From Paenibacillus alba (lineage in GTDB: Bacteria; Bacillota; Bacilli; Paenibacillales; NBRC-103111): a DNA stretch of 64,000 bases. Shown one piece after another: positions 44,239 to 52,259 of the stretch. Position numbers and translations under genes: made by a program. The stretch covers positions 1 through 64,000 of the forward strand of contig NZ_JABMKZ010000022.1 in NCBI RefSeq assembly GCF_013204855.1, written 5' to 3'. Numbering within the stretch: position 1 is the first letter of the stretch; every line of letters begins with the position of its first letter. The notes below the pieces were generated by a model. The model was given only the letters and a program-made list of their open reading frames with translations, did no database searches and was not told the DNA's origin.

Positions 44239-44283
44239 ATAGAAAAGCAGCCCCCTCCAACGCGTGCCAGGGCTGCTTTTTTC
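44239..44283. terminator. Bidirectional terminator after the AraC gene
   Basis: AAAAGCAGCCC and GGGCTGCTTTT form a stem with A and T flanks. It would stop readthrough both from araC and from the outward promoter of the element at 44491-44519. Confidence 0.75.
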
Positions 44284-44399
44284 ATTATATCTCAAGGATG
44301 ACATTTATACAGAAGGTGTTAGTTATTCATCTAAGAAAAATGTTAAAATAACATAGTTTGGGAAATACTATTCTCATCGTTGCTGATAGAATCCGCAAA
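44284..44399. other. AT-rich gap left of the recombinase element
   Basis: No gene is seen. ACATAG followed by TTTGGGAAA at about 44351-44363 weakly resembles the outer flank of the left repeat. It could be an old or partial recombination site but is too divergent to call. Confidence 0.4.
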
Positions 44400-44430
44400 A
44401 CATAGGTTTCGCACAATAATAGTTGTTCGA
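44400..44430 (+). repeat. Left inverted repeat / recombinase core-site candidate
   Basis: Thirty-one bases, matching the right repeat (45517-45547) in inverted orientation with one mismatch. Within it TTCGCACAA, then the 6-nt TAATAG, then TTGTTCGA form two inverted arms around a spacer, the layout of tyrosine recombinase core sites. Confidence 0.85.
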
Positions 44431-44490
44431 CAAGATTCGTCTAATTCTTACTTTAATTCTATTATTTCTACAATATATGTATTCTCGAGT

Positions 44491-44519
44491 ATTATAGTAA
44501 ATAGCGCTTAATAATACAA
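44491..44519 (-). promoter_or_regulatory. Outward sigma-A promoter inside the element
   Basis: On the minus strand TTGTAT (44514-44519), exactly 17 nt, TATAAT (44491-44496). It lies 20 bp beyond the recombinase stop and faces out through the left repeat. As the element stands it faces the araC terminator; after inversion it would face the HD-GYP gene. In this orientation it has no gene to drive. Confidence 0.75.
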
Positions 44520-44538
44520 GAGTCCTAGGAGAATTTTC

Positions 44539-45489
44539 CTATAGACTGTCGTTTAGGAAGTCTGCTACGAAGTCTGGAGCTGCTTTAGATATTTGCTGCA
44601 CGGTGTGCAGATAACGTTGAGTCGTATTAATGTGCGTATGCCCCAGTGATTCCTGCACTTGTTGCAGGGTAGCTCCGCGAAGCAAGGCTAAAGTAGCGTT
44701 CGTATGTCGAAGCCAATGTGGCGTTACTTTCTTCCCTAAATTGCTGTGTTCACGGGCTGTTTTTATGATTCTTTCCACAAGTCTAACTGATATAGGAAAT
44801 ACTTTTTGGCTTGAAAGCATACTGGTATCCGAAAGATAAGCAAAATACTCATTAAATAAATTCCACAGCGTTTGTGGAATCTTCACCTCGCGTTCTTTTC
44901 CCCCTTTTCCGTTAATCGTCAGCCAAATAGAGGTTTCCTCAGGATCGGTATGGAAATTCCCCTTCTCAATTGAAACAAGCTCAGACACCCGCAAACCAAG
45001 CAGAACAAGCGTTGCCCCAATCAAATAATCTCGAGGGCCTTGACGTTTAAGTTGTGCTAAAAGACAAGCCACCTCCCTTTTTGTTAGATAGTTATTTTTA
45101 CTATTAATTGGAATTTTTGGAGCTTTCATGCGTGTCGTAGGATTATTTTTGAAAATATTAATGTTCGGGTCGCTTCCCCATTTGTAAAGAAAACGAAGCG
45201 GTGCTAAGTGAATAGCAATCGTAGCAGGTGCCTTGGGTTTATCTTGCTCTGAGAAAAGGCCTTCTACTAGGCAAATCCTGTATACTTCAATCTCTTTCCA
45301 CGTAACCTCTTTTAATGATTTATCCCCTAAAAAATCCCGAAATTTATTAATTGCACTTCGATAATTTCTTACCGTGTATTTAGACCACTGACAAGTGGCA
45401 AAAAACAGTTTTACGATTTGATCGTCAGAATACACTTGATTATTTTCTGTCAGGACAGCGACTTGAAATAAACCAGATGGTGTTGCCAT
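44539..45489 (-). CDS. Tyrosine recombinase (XerC/D-like integrase)
   Basis: 316 residues from ATG at 45489; AGGAGG lies 13 nt upstream. A longer open frame runs through the right repeat to 45558 but is not needed. N-terminal SAM-like core-binding domain (about 15-110), then the catalytic domain with all active residues: R167 (GLRVSE), K195, H258 and R261 (HWLRHT), H284 (GHTH) and Y293 (TTQRYLH). It is complete and should be active. It has no excisionase, no phage neighbours and sits alone between inverted repeats, which suggests its own inversion as the job. Confidence 0.92.
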   Translation of the reverse strand: MATPSGLFQVAVLTENNQVYSDDQIVKLFFATCQWSKYTVRNYRSAINKFRDFLGDKSLKEVTWKEIEVYRICLVEGLFSEQDKPKAPATIAIHLAPLRFLYKWGSDPNINIFKNNPTTRMKAPKIPINSKNNYLTKREVACLLAQLKRQGPRDYLIGATLVLLGLRVSELVSIEKGNFHTDPEETSIWLTINGKGGKEREVKIPQTLWNLFNEYFAYLSDTSMLSSQKVFPISVRLVERIIKTAREHSNLGKKVTPHWLRHTNATLALLRGATLQQVQESLGHTHINTTQRYLHTVQQISKAAPDFVADFLNDSL

Positions 45490-45516
45490 AAGTACTTTTT
45501 TTCCTCCTTTTCTCAT

Positions 45517-45547
45517 TCGAACAACTATTATTGTGCGAAGCCTATGT
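45517..45547 (-). repeat. Right inverted repeat / recombinase core-site candidate
   Basis: Inverted copy of 44400-44430 with one mismatch. On the minus strand it reads TTCGCACAA-TAATAG-TTGTTCGAA: 8 of 9 arm bases are symmetric around a spacer identical to the left copy. It lies upstream of the recombinase and may carry part of its promoter. Confidence 0.85.
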
Positions 45548-45696
45548 GTGGGAAACAAAAGAAGGGGTAATTATCGGGCTTGTTCATCGATGATCTCCTT
45601 CTGTTATGTCCTTAGAAATTAGCTAAAAGTAATCATCCCACAGTTAATTGTATAGTTCAAAAGCATTCCTATTCAAGCTGTATAGGATCAAAAGAG

Positions 45697-46296
45697 GTGC
45701 TTACCGTAGATAACCTATTGTTTTTGGGGAAAATGCGTCTGTTAGCAGAAAAGGATTTGCCCACATACCAGCATAGCTTAAGGGTTGGAGGACTCTGCAA
45801 ACGAATGGCCGCTTATTTGCATTTGGATGAACAGCAAACCAGCCAATTGGTGCAAGGAGGGTGCCTTCATGATATTGGAAAAGTAGGTATCCCCGACGGC
45901 ATCCTAAATAAAACCTCACCTCTGACTCCCCGGGATTGGGCTTTCATTCGACAACATCCCGAAGTGGGTACCACGATCATGCTGGAGCACGGAGATGTGG
46001 ATAAAGAAATTATTGAAATCATTCAATTTCATCATGAGCGTTGGAATGGTGAGGGCTACCCCCACGGCTTAAAAGGATATGAAATTCCGGTATTCGCGCG
46101 AATTTGTGCGATTATCGATACCTACGATTCAATGGTTTCAGATCGTCCGTATCGCAGAGGCTTATCCTTCGAAGAGGCGGAGCAGGAGCTTTTACGCCAT
46201 AGCGGCACGCAATTTGACTCTTATTATGTTGACTTATTTCTAAACTTGTTCCATACGGTAGGTGTGAACCCTCTCTCGCAGGAGCTTCACGAATAA
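45697..46296 (+). CDS. HD-GYP domain protein, probable c-di-GMP phosphodiesterase
   Basis: 199 residues from GTG at 45697; ATG at 45733 (M13, GGGGA upstream) is an alternative start. The complete HD-GYP signature is present: H26, H58-D59 (HDIGK), H87 (HPEVG), H112-H113 and GYP (120-122), and ICAIIDTYDSM. The domain makes up nearly the whole protein, so there is no own sensor. HD-GYP enzymes hydrolyse c-di-GMP, usually to GMP, using a metal centre. The EAL gene starts 78 bp after its stop. The invertible element lies upstream. Confidence 0.88.
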   Translation: MLTVDNLLFLGKMRLLAEKDLPTYQHSLRVGGLCKRMAAYLHLDEQQTSQLVQGGCLHDIGKVGIPDGILNKTSPLTPRDWAFIRQHPEVGTTIMLEHGDVDKEIIEIIQFHHERWNGEGYPHGLKGYEIPVFARICAIIDTYDSMVSDRPYRRGLSFEEAEQELLRHSGTQFDSYYVDLFLNLFHTVGVNPLSQELHE

Positions 46297-46374
46297 GATG
46301 GCGTTAAATGAAATAGCATCGAAATTAGTTTGCAGAATTATTTGTAACATTATGAATTTGTGAGGCTAGCTATC

Positions 46375-48384
46375 ATGTCTATGTCAGAAACCTTCGATCA
46401 CATTGAAACACTTATTGTTATATTAATTCTTACATCGCTCGCTATGTACGTATTTTTCGCTTTTTATGAAATTAAGTATGAGCAACACAAAGAACAAAAG
46501 AATTTCATTGATAACATTATTGCTTTTTCCATGCTTTGGATTATTGAATGCATCGTGATCGTGCTTTCCTTCCTATACTACAATCAAGCAGAGCGCAGTA
46601 ATGCTTTGTTGGAAATCATGATGATAGCAGCAACCGTTGCCTTCATTGTCGTGTGGGGTGCCCTCGATTTATTCCACAAGAAAAGGATTCAGTTTCGCCC
46701 CCTTTTTACCGTGAGCACGATTCTGACTTTAGCCGTTATCTTCTGTTATTGGTTTCAACTATCGTTTCATACGTTGCTTAATCTATCCTCGGGATTATTA
46801 TCGATCATGTCCCTTCTGTTTGGTATCGCCGCTTTTCAAAAGAATAAGTATGTCGCTCGCGTAGGACTCCTGTACTTATTCAGTGGGAGCATCATCATTA
46901 TTGTTATAAATAACGCACATGTCAGACTGAGCTTTCATCTCATGCTTACGTTAGATCTTGCCTTTTCTATGCTGTTAATGATCGGTTTCTTTATTCATTA
47001 CTGTGAACTCTATTCCATAAATATTCTGGATCATATACGAAACATCCAACAAAAAAACGAACGATTATTGGAAGCAGAACAACGAATCAAACAATTGGCC
47101 TACTCTGATCCCATCACGAAGCTCAAAAATGTTTATCAACTCCAAGAGGATCTTCCTTTATTTCATTCCAGGCGGCTTGCAAGCCCCTCTCAGCAGATCC
47201 AATTTATTTTAATTAATGTACACAACTTTAAAAATTTCAGCAACTGGGTCGGGTATAAAAAGGGGAATACGACCTTATTTGAAATTGCCTTTCGACTTCA
47301 GAACTTATGCAAAGACCAAGATGAAATTTTCAGATTCAACTACGATCAGTTCATCCTTGTACACTTTGGCGATCGGGAGACGTGCCAGCAATTAATCTCT
47401 AACATTCAGGATATGTTTAGGGACAGCCTTTTTTACGGGCGAAACTTCGAGGCCTATCTCGGAGCAACAGAAGGCTCCACCTCCCCGAAAACGTTAGATA
47501 TGCTCATTAAGGAAATGGAATTAGCTTCCCAAACAGCCTTTATTGAAAAGAAGTTTTTTTGTTATTACTGTGATGAAATGTTCCAAGTGCTTGTGCAGCA
47601 GCTGTCGATGGAACAAGATTTGCGCACGGCTTCCGAAGTGCACGCATGGGAGGTTGTTTATCAGCCTAAACTCTCCTTAGGCAACGATAGGATTGTGGGA
47701 GCTGAAGCCCTGTTGCGTTGGAACCGCCACGGCACTTATATTTCCCCGGAAGTCTTCATACCCATGGCGGAACAGATGGGGCTTATCCAAGAGATAGGCT
47801 ATCACGTCATTAGAACGGCTTTTTCTTTCCTTAAGCAGGTTCAGTTAACAGAGAGCAGATCCTTGGTCATCTCGATTAATTTGTCGCCTTCTCAGCTGAT
47901 GGAGCCTGATTTTGTAGATAACGTTCTGAAGATTACTAGGCACTATGATATCCATCCTTCTTCTATCACGTTTGAGATTACCGAATCGACATTCATCAGC
48001 CATATCGAACGCGTTAATGAAACGATTCAACTCCTGAAAGATCAAGGATTCTCTTTTTCACTGGATGATTTCGGCGTAGGTTATTCATCTATTCACTACT
48101 TTTCGCGGTTAAATGTGGATGAAGTGAAGCTCGATAAAACCTTCACGGAGAGTCTTACCTATGACATGAAAAATCGCATTATTCTGCATTCTATCGTCAC
48201 CATGGCGAAAACATTGGGCATTGCTATCGTCATTGAAGGTGTGGAGCAAAAGGAGCAGCTGGATATCATTAAGGAATTAAAATGCGACTTTTATCAGGGC
48301 TATTATTTTAGCAAACCTGTCCCTCCAGGCGAAATGCTGCAATTGCTTTCCTTGCAATACCAAACTTCGCTATCTCAGTCTTAA
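46375..48384 (+). CDS. Membrane protein with degenerate GGDEF and intact EAL domains
   Basis: 669 residues from ATG 46375, GTGAGG nine bases upstream. About six or seven membrane helices (residues 10-225) form an N-terminal sensor, then a coiled linker (NIQQKNERLLEAEQRIKQLA), a GGDEF-like domain with NYDQF at 322-326 instead of GGDEF, so it cannot make c-di-GMP, and an EAL domain that keeps EALLRW (444 on), FEITEST, DDFGVGYSS, KLDKTF, IEGVE and QGYYFSKP. It should be a c-di-GMP phosphodiesterase, producing pGpG. With the HD-GYP gene it forms two-step breakdown. Confidence 0.9.
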   Translation: MSMSETFDHIETLIVILILTSLAMYVFFAFYEIKYEQHKEQKNFIDNIIAFSMLWIIECIVIVLSFLYYNQAERSNALLEIMMIAATVAFIVVWGALDLFHKKRIQFRPLFTVSTILTLAVIFCYWFQLSFHTLLNLSSGLLSIMSLLFGIAAFQKNKYVARVGLLYLFSGSIIIIVINNAHVRLSFHLMLTLDLAFSMLLMIGFFIHYCELYSINILDHIRNIQQKNERLLEAEQRIKQLAYSDPITKLKNVYQLQEDLPLFHSRRLASPSQQIQFILINVHNFKNFSNWVGYKKGNTTLFEIAFRLQNLCKDQDEIFRFNYDQFILVHFGDRETCQQLISNIQDMFRDSLFYGRNFEAYLGATEGSTSPKTLDMLIKEMELASQTAFIEKKFFCYYCDEMFQVLVQQLSMEQDLRTASEVHAWEVVYQPKLSLGNDRIVGAEALLRWNRHGTYISPEVFIPMAEQMGLIQEIGYHVIRTAFSFLKQVQLTESRSLVISINLSPSQLMEPDFVDNVLKITRHYDIHPSSITFEITESTFISHIERVNETIQLLKDQGFSFSLDDFGVGYSSIHYFSRLNVDEVKLDKTFTESLTYDMKNRIILHSIVTMAKTLGIAIVIEGVEQKEQLDIIKELKCDFYQGYYFSKPVPPGEMLQLLSLQYQTSLSQS

Positions 48385-48480
48385 GTCGGAGTCATCCCCC
48401 ATCAAAGGTCGGTTTAAGAGAAATCTTGGTAATGTTAAGCTTGATATTACAAAGATTTGCCACTTGAGGGAGGATCGATC

Positions 48481-49143
48481 ATGAAGGACAGAAGCGCGGC
48501 GCAAAAGTGGTCTTTTGGTATTTTAGCTTTCTTGGCAGTCGCCATCGGGATTTATGCCTTAGCGTTATACGGGCTTCCTGAGGGGCTTCGAAAGCAAATG
48601 TTCGTAACGAGTAAAGGCACACTTCCCGAACTATGGTACAGCGTATTATGGGCGCATGCCGTATCCGCCGGAATCGCGCTCGCGATCGGATGGATCCAGT
48701 TCATCCAGCTGCTTCGCCGAAGTATGCCCAATGTTCACCGCACCATCGGCTATTTATATGCCATTATGATTGCAGTTGCAGGCGTCACAGGCTTATATCT
48801 CGCTTTCTATGCCTCTGGGGGATGGTTCGGCCGAATCGGCTTTGGCACACTCTCGCTAATGTGGCTGTTCACTCTCTATCGCAGTCTCAGGAGCATCATC
48901 GTCGACCGTAATCCCACCGAGCATGGGCAATGGATGCTGCGCAACTACGCCCTCACCTGCGCGGCGATTACCCTCCGTATCTATACCCCGTTGGCAGCCG
49001 TACTCTTCGGGCTGGGTACGAACGATTCCTTCATCGTGATTGCTTGGCTGGCATGGATCCCCAATCTTCTGTTTGCTCAGCGACTCATTAATCTAAAGAA
49101 ATCGCGCAACCTTTATAAATCAACAGTTCGCAGACAGTTATAG
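48481..49143 (+). CDS. DUF2306 membrane protein
   Basis: 220 residues from ATG 48481 behind GGGAGG. About six helices, with NVHRTIGYLYAIMIAVAGVT and the MLRNYALTCAAITLRIY segment typical of DUF2306, which contain a conserved His/Arg set. Function unknown. No partner gene. Confidence 0.8.
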   Translation: MKDRSAAQKWSFGILAFLAVAIGIYALALYGLPEGLRKQMFVTSKGTLPELWYSVLWAHAVSAGIALAIGWIQFIQLLRRSMPNVHRTIGYLYAIMIAVAGVTGLYLAFYASGGWFGRIGFGTLSLMWLFTLYRSLRSIIVDRNPTEHGQWMLRNYALTCAAITLRIYTPLAAVLFGLGTNDSFIVIAWLAWIPNLLFAQRLINLKKSRNLYKSTVRRQL

Positions 49144-49279
49144 ACAGCCGTTTGGCATAAGGGACAAGATCTTGCTATAGCGGAATCAGCTGGCGGGGGA
49201 CGGACGGAAAGATGACGGTTCCCGCCCCTGCTTCCAAGGAAATCTGCAGCTCTGCGGATATACATTCATATTCTCATAC

Positions 49280-49308
49280 TTGACATCGTACTAAAAGCCT
49301 TATATATT
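49280..49308 (+). promoter_or_regulatory. Sigma-A promoter of the TetR gene
   Basis: TTGACA (49280-49285), 17 nt, TATATT (49303-49308). The -10 lies in the 17-bp-arm palindrome 49302-49337, so binding of the regulator would block it. Confidence 0.85.
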
Positions 49309-49337
49309 TTACTTACCGAACGGTAAGTAAAATATAT
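49302..49337. promoter_or_regulatory. TetR-type operator, 17-bp arms
   Basis: ATATATTTTACTTACCG, two bases, CGGTAAGTAAAATATAT: a perfect palindrome directly before the TetR gene and over its -10 box. Such symmetry is typical for autoregulated TetR-family repressors. No second copy was seen in the window. Confidence 0.85.
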
Positions 49338-49355
49338 GGAAAAGGATGTGAAGTC

Positions 49356-49940
49356 ATGAATGCAATTTCCACCTATTCGACAATACTTGAAACCAGTTAT
49401 CGCTTATTTGCTGAGCACGGCTTTGACAAAACAAGCATGACCATGATCGCCAAAGAGGTTGGGCTGTCCAAGCCCGCATTGTACTATCACTTTTTGTCCA
49501 AGGAAGCCATTATTACGACGCTCTTTGAGGAGCTATGCAAGAGCATCGGGTTTAGCAGCTTTTTTCGTATTGAGGCATATACCAAAGATAATTTTGAAGA
49601 AACATTCATTGCTGATGGACTCCAAATCATTCATAAGCAGCAGACCGACATGTATTATTCACGTATTTTAAATCAGTATCAAGCACTAGGTTATCGAGAT
49701 CCAGCGTATTCCCTAAAGCTAGTTCAAATCTTAGAAGGATTTACAGCAGGCTTTGCTGAGTTGTTGGCTCATGGAGTTTCCATCGGGGCTATCGCGGCTC
49801 TAGATGTGCTTACTAAGGCGCAAATGCTAACCATGATTATTGACAGTATGGATAATTTCATGAGCTACGGCTTAACGTATAGCTATGAAAACATATGGAC
49901 TACAGCTGTTAAGTCCCTTATCAAGGGAGAGTCCGCCTAA
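49356..49940 (+). CDS. TetR/AcrR family regulator
   Basis: 194 residues. N-terminal helix-turn-helix with LFAEHGFDKTSMTMIAKEVG then LSKPALYYHFLSKEAIIT, the TetR signature; the C-terminal ligand domain follows. The perfect palindrome just upstream is its likely operator. The downstream membrane acyltransferase-like gene overlaps its stop codon (TAATG), so this regulator probably controls both itself and that gene. Confidence 0.92.
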   Translation: MNAISTYSTILETSYRLFAEHGFDKTSMTMIAKEVGLSKPALYYHFLSKEAIITTLFEELCKSIGFSSFFRIEAYTKDNFEETFIADGLQIIHKQQTDMYYSRILNQYQALGYRDPAYSLKLVQILEGFTAGFAELLAHGVSIGAIAALDVLTKAQMLTMIIDSMDNFMSYGLTYSYENIWTTAVKSLIKGESA

Positions 49941-51019
49941 TGAGTCAATCGACTGAGCGAATAACTGCTCTTGATTACGCCAGAGCCTGGGCGATTTTCG
50001 GGATGATGATCGTTAACTATAAACTTGCGATGCAGGCAGAGAACGATGGGGCAGCTTGGTTGAGAGCAATCGCAGGCCTGTTTGAAGGACGGGCTTCTGC
50101 TCTATTTGTCATACTGGCAGGTATCGGCGTGTCCCTTATGTGCGCCAAAGCAAGAACTTCGATGGACAAGGAACTTATTCGTCGCAATCGCAACAGCCTG
50201 CTTCGTCGTTCTGCTTTCCTGCTGGCAACCGGCCTGCTTTTGCTGCTGCTGGGATGGACTGCTGATATTTTACACTATTACGCGGTGTTCATGCTGATCG
50301 CTTCGGCGCTGATTACCGTATCTGATAACAAAATACTTGGTCTATGCGCAGGCACTCTGCTCCTATCACAGATATTTCTGCTTGTCTTTGATTACAGCAA
50401 AGGCTGGGATTCGAGTTTCCATACGTATCTGGACTTTTGGACGATCCATGGCTTCATTCGAAATCTTACTTTAAATGGATTCCATCCTATCTTTCCTTGG
50501 GCATGCTTCTTCCTCATCGGGATGTGGATAGGTCGGAAGCGTTGGATGAACAGAGAAAACCAGTCAAAGCTGCTGCTCTACGCCCTATCAGGAACGGTGA
50601 TCTTGGAGGTGCTGTCCTACTTATTGATCCATTTAACCTCAGCTGTGCTCGACAAAGACTCCGCAAGTTTTCTATTTTCGACGAAGCCCATGCCGCCGAC
50701 CTTATTATACGTCCTCTCCAGCACCTGCTCATCGTTATCCATCATTGCCATCAGTCTATTGGTGGTCCATACATTCAGGGATTCCCTCCTAACCAAGGCG
50801 ATTATCCGAACCGGACAGCTGTCTTTATCACATTATATCGGACATGTTATCATCGGCCTGGGATTTCTTGAGGCACTGGGCTTTTTGGAAAATGGCAATC
50901 TCGCATTTGCAGTCACCTATGCCTGTGTTTATTTCGCAGCCGCAATCCTCTTCTCTTATGTTTGGAGAACATGGATGCAACGGGGACCCGTCGAGCTGCT
51001 CATGAGAAAGATCACTTGA
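49940..51019 (+). CDS. DUF418/DUF1624-like membrane protein
   Basis: 359 residues starting at ATG that overlaps the TetR stop. About nine or ten helices, starting with ITALDYARAWAIFGMMIVNY, the DUF418/DUF1624 (acyltransferase 3-like) N-terminus. The family is related to heparan-alpha-glucosaminide acetyltransferase and to membrane acyltransferases, but substrates are mostly unknown. Under TetR control by context. Confidence 0.8.
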   Translation: MSQSTERITALDYARAWAIFGMMIVNYKLAMQAENDGAAWLRAIAGLFEGRASALFVILAGIGVSLMCAKARTSMDKELIRRNRNSLLRRSAFLLATGLLLLLLGWTADILHYYAVFMLIASALITVSDNKILGLCAGTLLLSQIFLLVFDYSKGWDSSFHTYLDFWTIHGFIRNLTLNGFHPIFPWACFFLIGMWIGRKRWMNRENQSKLLLYALSGTVILEVLSYLLIHLTSAVLDKDSASFLFSTKPMPPTLLYVLSSTCSSLSIIAISLLVVHTFRDSLLTKAIIRTGQLSLSHYIGHVIIGLGFLEALGFLENGNLAFAVTYACVYFAAAILFSYVWRTWMQRGPVELLMRKIT

Positions 51020-51037
51020 TGAGCAGCCTTTCATCAA

Positions 51038-51088
51038 ACGCAAACAACCGTCTAAACCCGCTTTGTCTGGGCTTAGACGGTTGTCATA
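51038..51088. terminator. Bidirectional terminator
   Basis: ACAACCGTCTAAACCC pairs with GGGCTTAGACGGTTGT, between convergent genes. Confidence 0.8.
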
Positions 51089-51102
51089 TAGGCAATATGC
51101 AG

Positions 51103-51837
51103 CTACTGTTTAACCGCTGCAAGCAGCAAGAACATCGGGCGGCGCGTTTCTTCTTCCCAAGCTGGATTGCTTGCCAGCATATCATCTGTCGGTTGAAGTT
51201 CGGACATTTTCGTTAGGCTAAAACCGGATTCAATTAATGCATTCACATAGCTCGAAACATTCCGATGGTATTTGATGACATCATTGTCCAGAAATCTTGC
51301 CTGACGAGGGCCTTCAAGATGGTAGTTGTCGACAGGCCAATGCAGCTTGGCCCCTTGCGAATCGTAATGCCAGTCTTGTGCCGCAAGCGCGGTAAAGATC
51401 GGATGTTCAACGGACAGTACGAAGGTGCCGCCAGGTGCAAGATAGCCGTAGATTTGACGGCAGATACTATCGAAATGCTCCACATAGTGGAGTGCAAGAG
51501 AGCTTATTACTACGTCGAATTCCCCTTCCGTAAAGTCGATATCTTCAATCGCCAGACGTCGATATTCAATCTGTAGATCGTTGGTCATAGCTCTGGCCCG
51601 CTCCAGCATATTCTCCGACAGGTCTACCCCTACCACAGAGCGCGCCTGCTTCTCACGCGCATAACGGCAATGCCAGCCAAAACCGCAGCCAAGATCAAGC
51701 ACCCTTTTATCTTTCAGTTCCGGAAGCAAGGCTCGAAAAGCCGTCCACTCCCCGGCCGCATCCAATCCGCCGATTGAACGAGGCATTTGGCTATAATTCG
51801 CGAAGAACCCTGATTCATCATATTTGTTCTGTTTCAT
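51103..51837 (-). CDS. Class I SAM-dependent methyltransferase
   Basis: 244 residues behind AGGAGG. Motif I VLDLGCGFGWHCRYA, a motif II acid (VVGVDLSENML), and VVISSLALHYVEHF. Belongs to the UbiE/Methyltransf_11 group, which methylate small molecules. The substrate is unknown. Convergent to the DUF418 gene. Confidence 0.88.
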   Translation of the reverse strand: MKQNKYDESGFFANYSQMPRSIGGLDAAGEWTAFRALLPELKDKRVLDLGCGFGWHCRYAREKQARSVVGVDLSENMLERARAMTNDLQIEYRRLAIEDIDFTEGEFDVVISSLALHYVEHFDSICRQIYGYLAPGGTFVLSVEHPIFTALAAQDWHYDSQGAKLHWPVDNYHLEGPRQARFLDNDVIKYHRNVSSYVNALIESGFSLTKMSELQPTDDMLASNPAWEEETRRPMFLLLAAVKQ

Positions 51838-52146
51838 TTCCTAGAAGCCTCCTAGTTTAAATCTCGTCTTTCACAATGTGCATGATGCCATTCGTACCCA
51901 TCTATACTTTACCTCTAAACCATGATTAGTATCTAATGATAATTTGATTTTAATCAATTATGCGTTTCATTGATTTGTATCAGATTTCATTGTTTATACA
52001 AGTAGGCGGTACTTCCCTTAACCGTTAAGATGGGAACATATCACCATCAACCAAATAGAAAGGGTGGTCGGTTTGAGAGAACCCCCAGCTATGGTCCGCA
52101 CGAGTCAACTGTCGGCTCCCTTCCGCAAATTTCACTTTTATTGCCG

Positions 52147-52176
52147 TTGGATCGGGAGCGATCTAAATGGTATAAT
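52147..52176 (+). promoter_or_regulatory. Sigma-A-like promoter for the DUF559-like gene
   Basis: TTGGAT (52147-52152), 18 nt, TATAAT (52171-52176). The expected start lies about 6 bp before a terminator-like hairpin. Confidence 0.65.
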
Positions 52177-52188
52177 AATCTCTAGACG

Positions 52189-52236
52189 AAGAACGTCCTT
52201 CAGCCGCTTCCGGCAATAAGGACGTTCTTTTTTTCA
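52189..52236 (+). terminator. Terminator hairpin in the DUF559-like leader
   Basis: AAGAACGTCCTT pairs with AAGGACGTTCTT, with inner GCCG-CTTC-CGGC, then seven T residues. It lies directly after the promoter and just before the gene, so it acts as attenuator or ends a ~50-nt small RNA. Confidence 0.8.
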
Positions 52237-52259
52237 TTTGTGGAGGAGGAACACGGCCC

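Larger units (their letters stand above)
44400..45547. mobile_element. Candidate self-inverting element with tyrosine recombinase
   Basis: 1,148 bp bounded by two 31-bp inverted repeats that each look like a recombinase core site with the same spacer. It contains only the recombinase gene (minus) and a strong outward promoter on the minus strand at 44491-44519. No target-site duplication was recognised outside the repeats. Sites in inverted orientation predict inversion of the whole segment rather than excision. It might alternatively be a small integrated element. The HD-GYP and EAL genes begin about 150 bp to the right. Confidence 0.65.
51838..52259. other. Gap with promoter, terminator-like leader and a possible small ORF
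   Basis: Between the methyltransferase start and the DUF559-like gene. AT-rich on the left. A TTG-started frame (52073-52219, 48 codons, GGGTGG upstream) ends inside the hairpin at 52189-52236. A sigma-A-like promoter is at 52147-52176. The small ORF overlaps the promoter, which argues against it, but it cannot be excluded. Confidence 0.5.

Noticed and set aside
44400..45547. Ordinary insertion sequence
   Set aside because: The gene is a tyrosine recombinase, not a DDE transposase; no target duplication was found and the repeats look like core sites.
45490..45558. N-terminal extension of the recombinase through the right repeat
   Set aside because: The extension reads through the inverted repeat and an AGGAGG ribosome site; ATG at 45489 is a better start.
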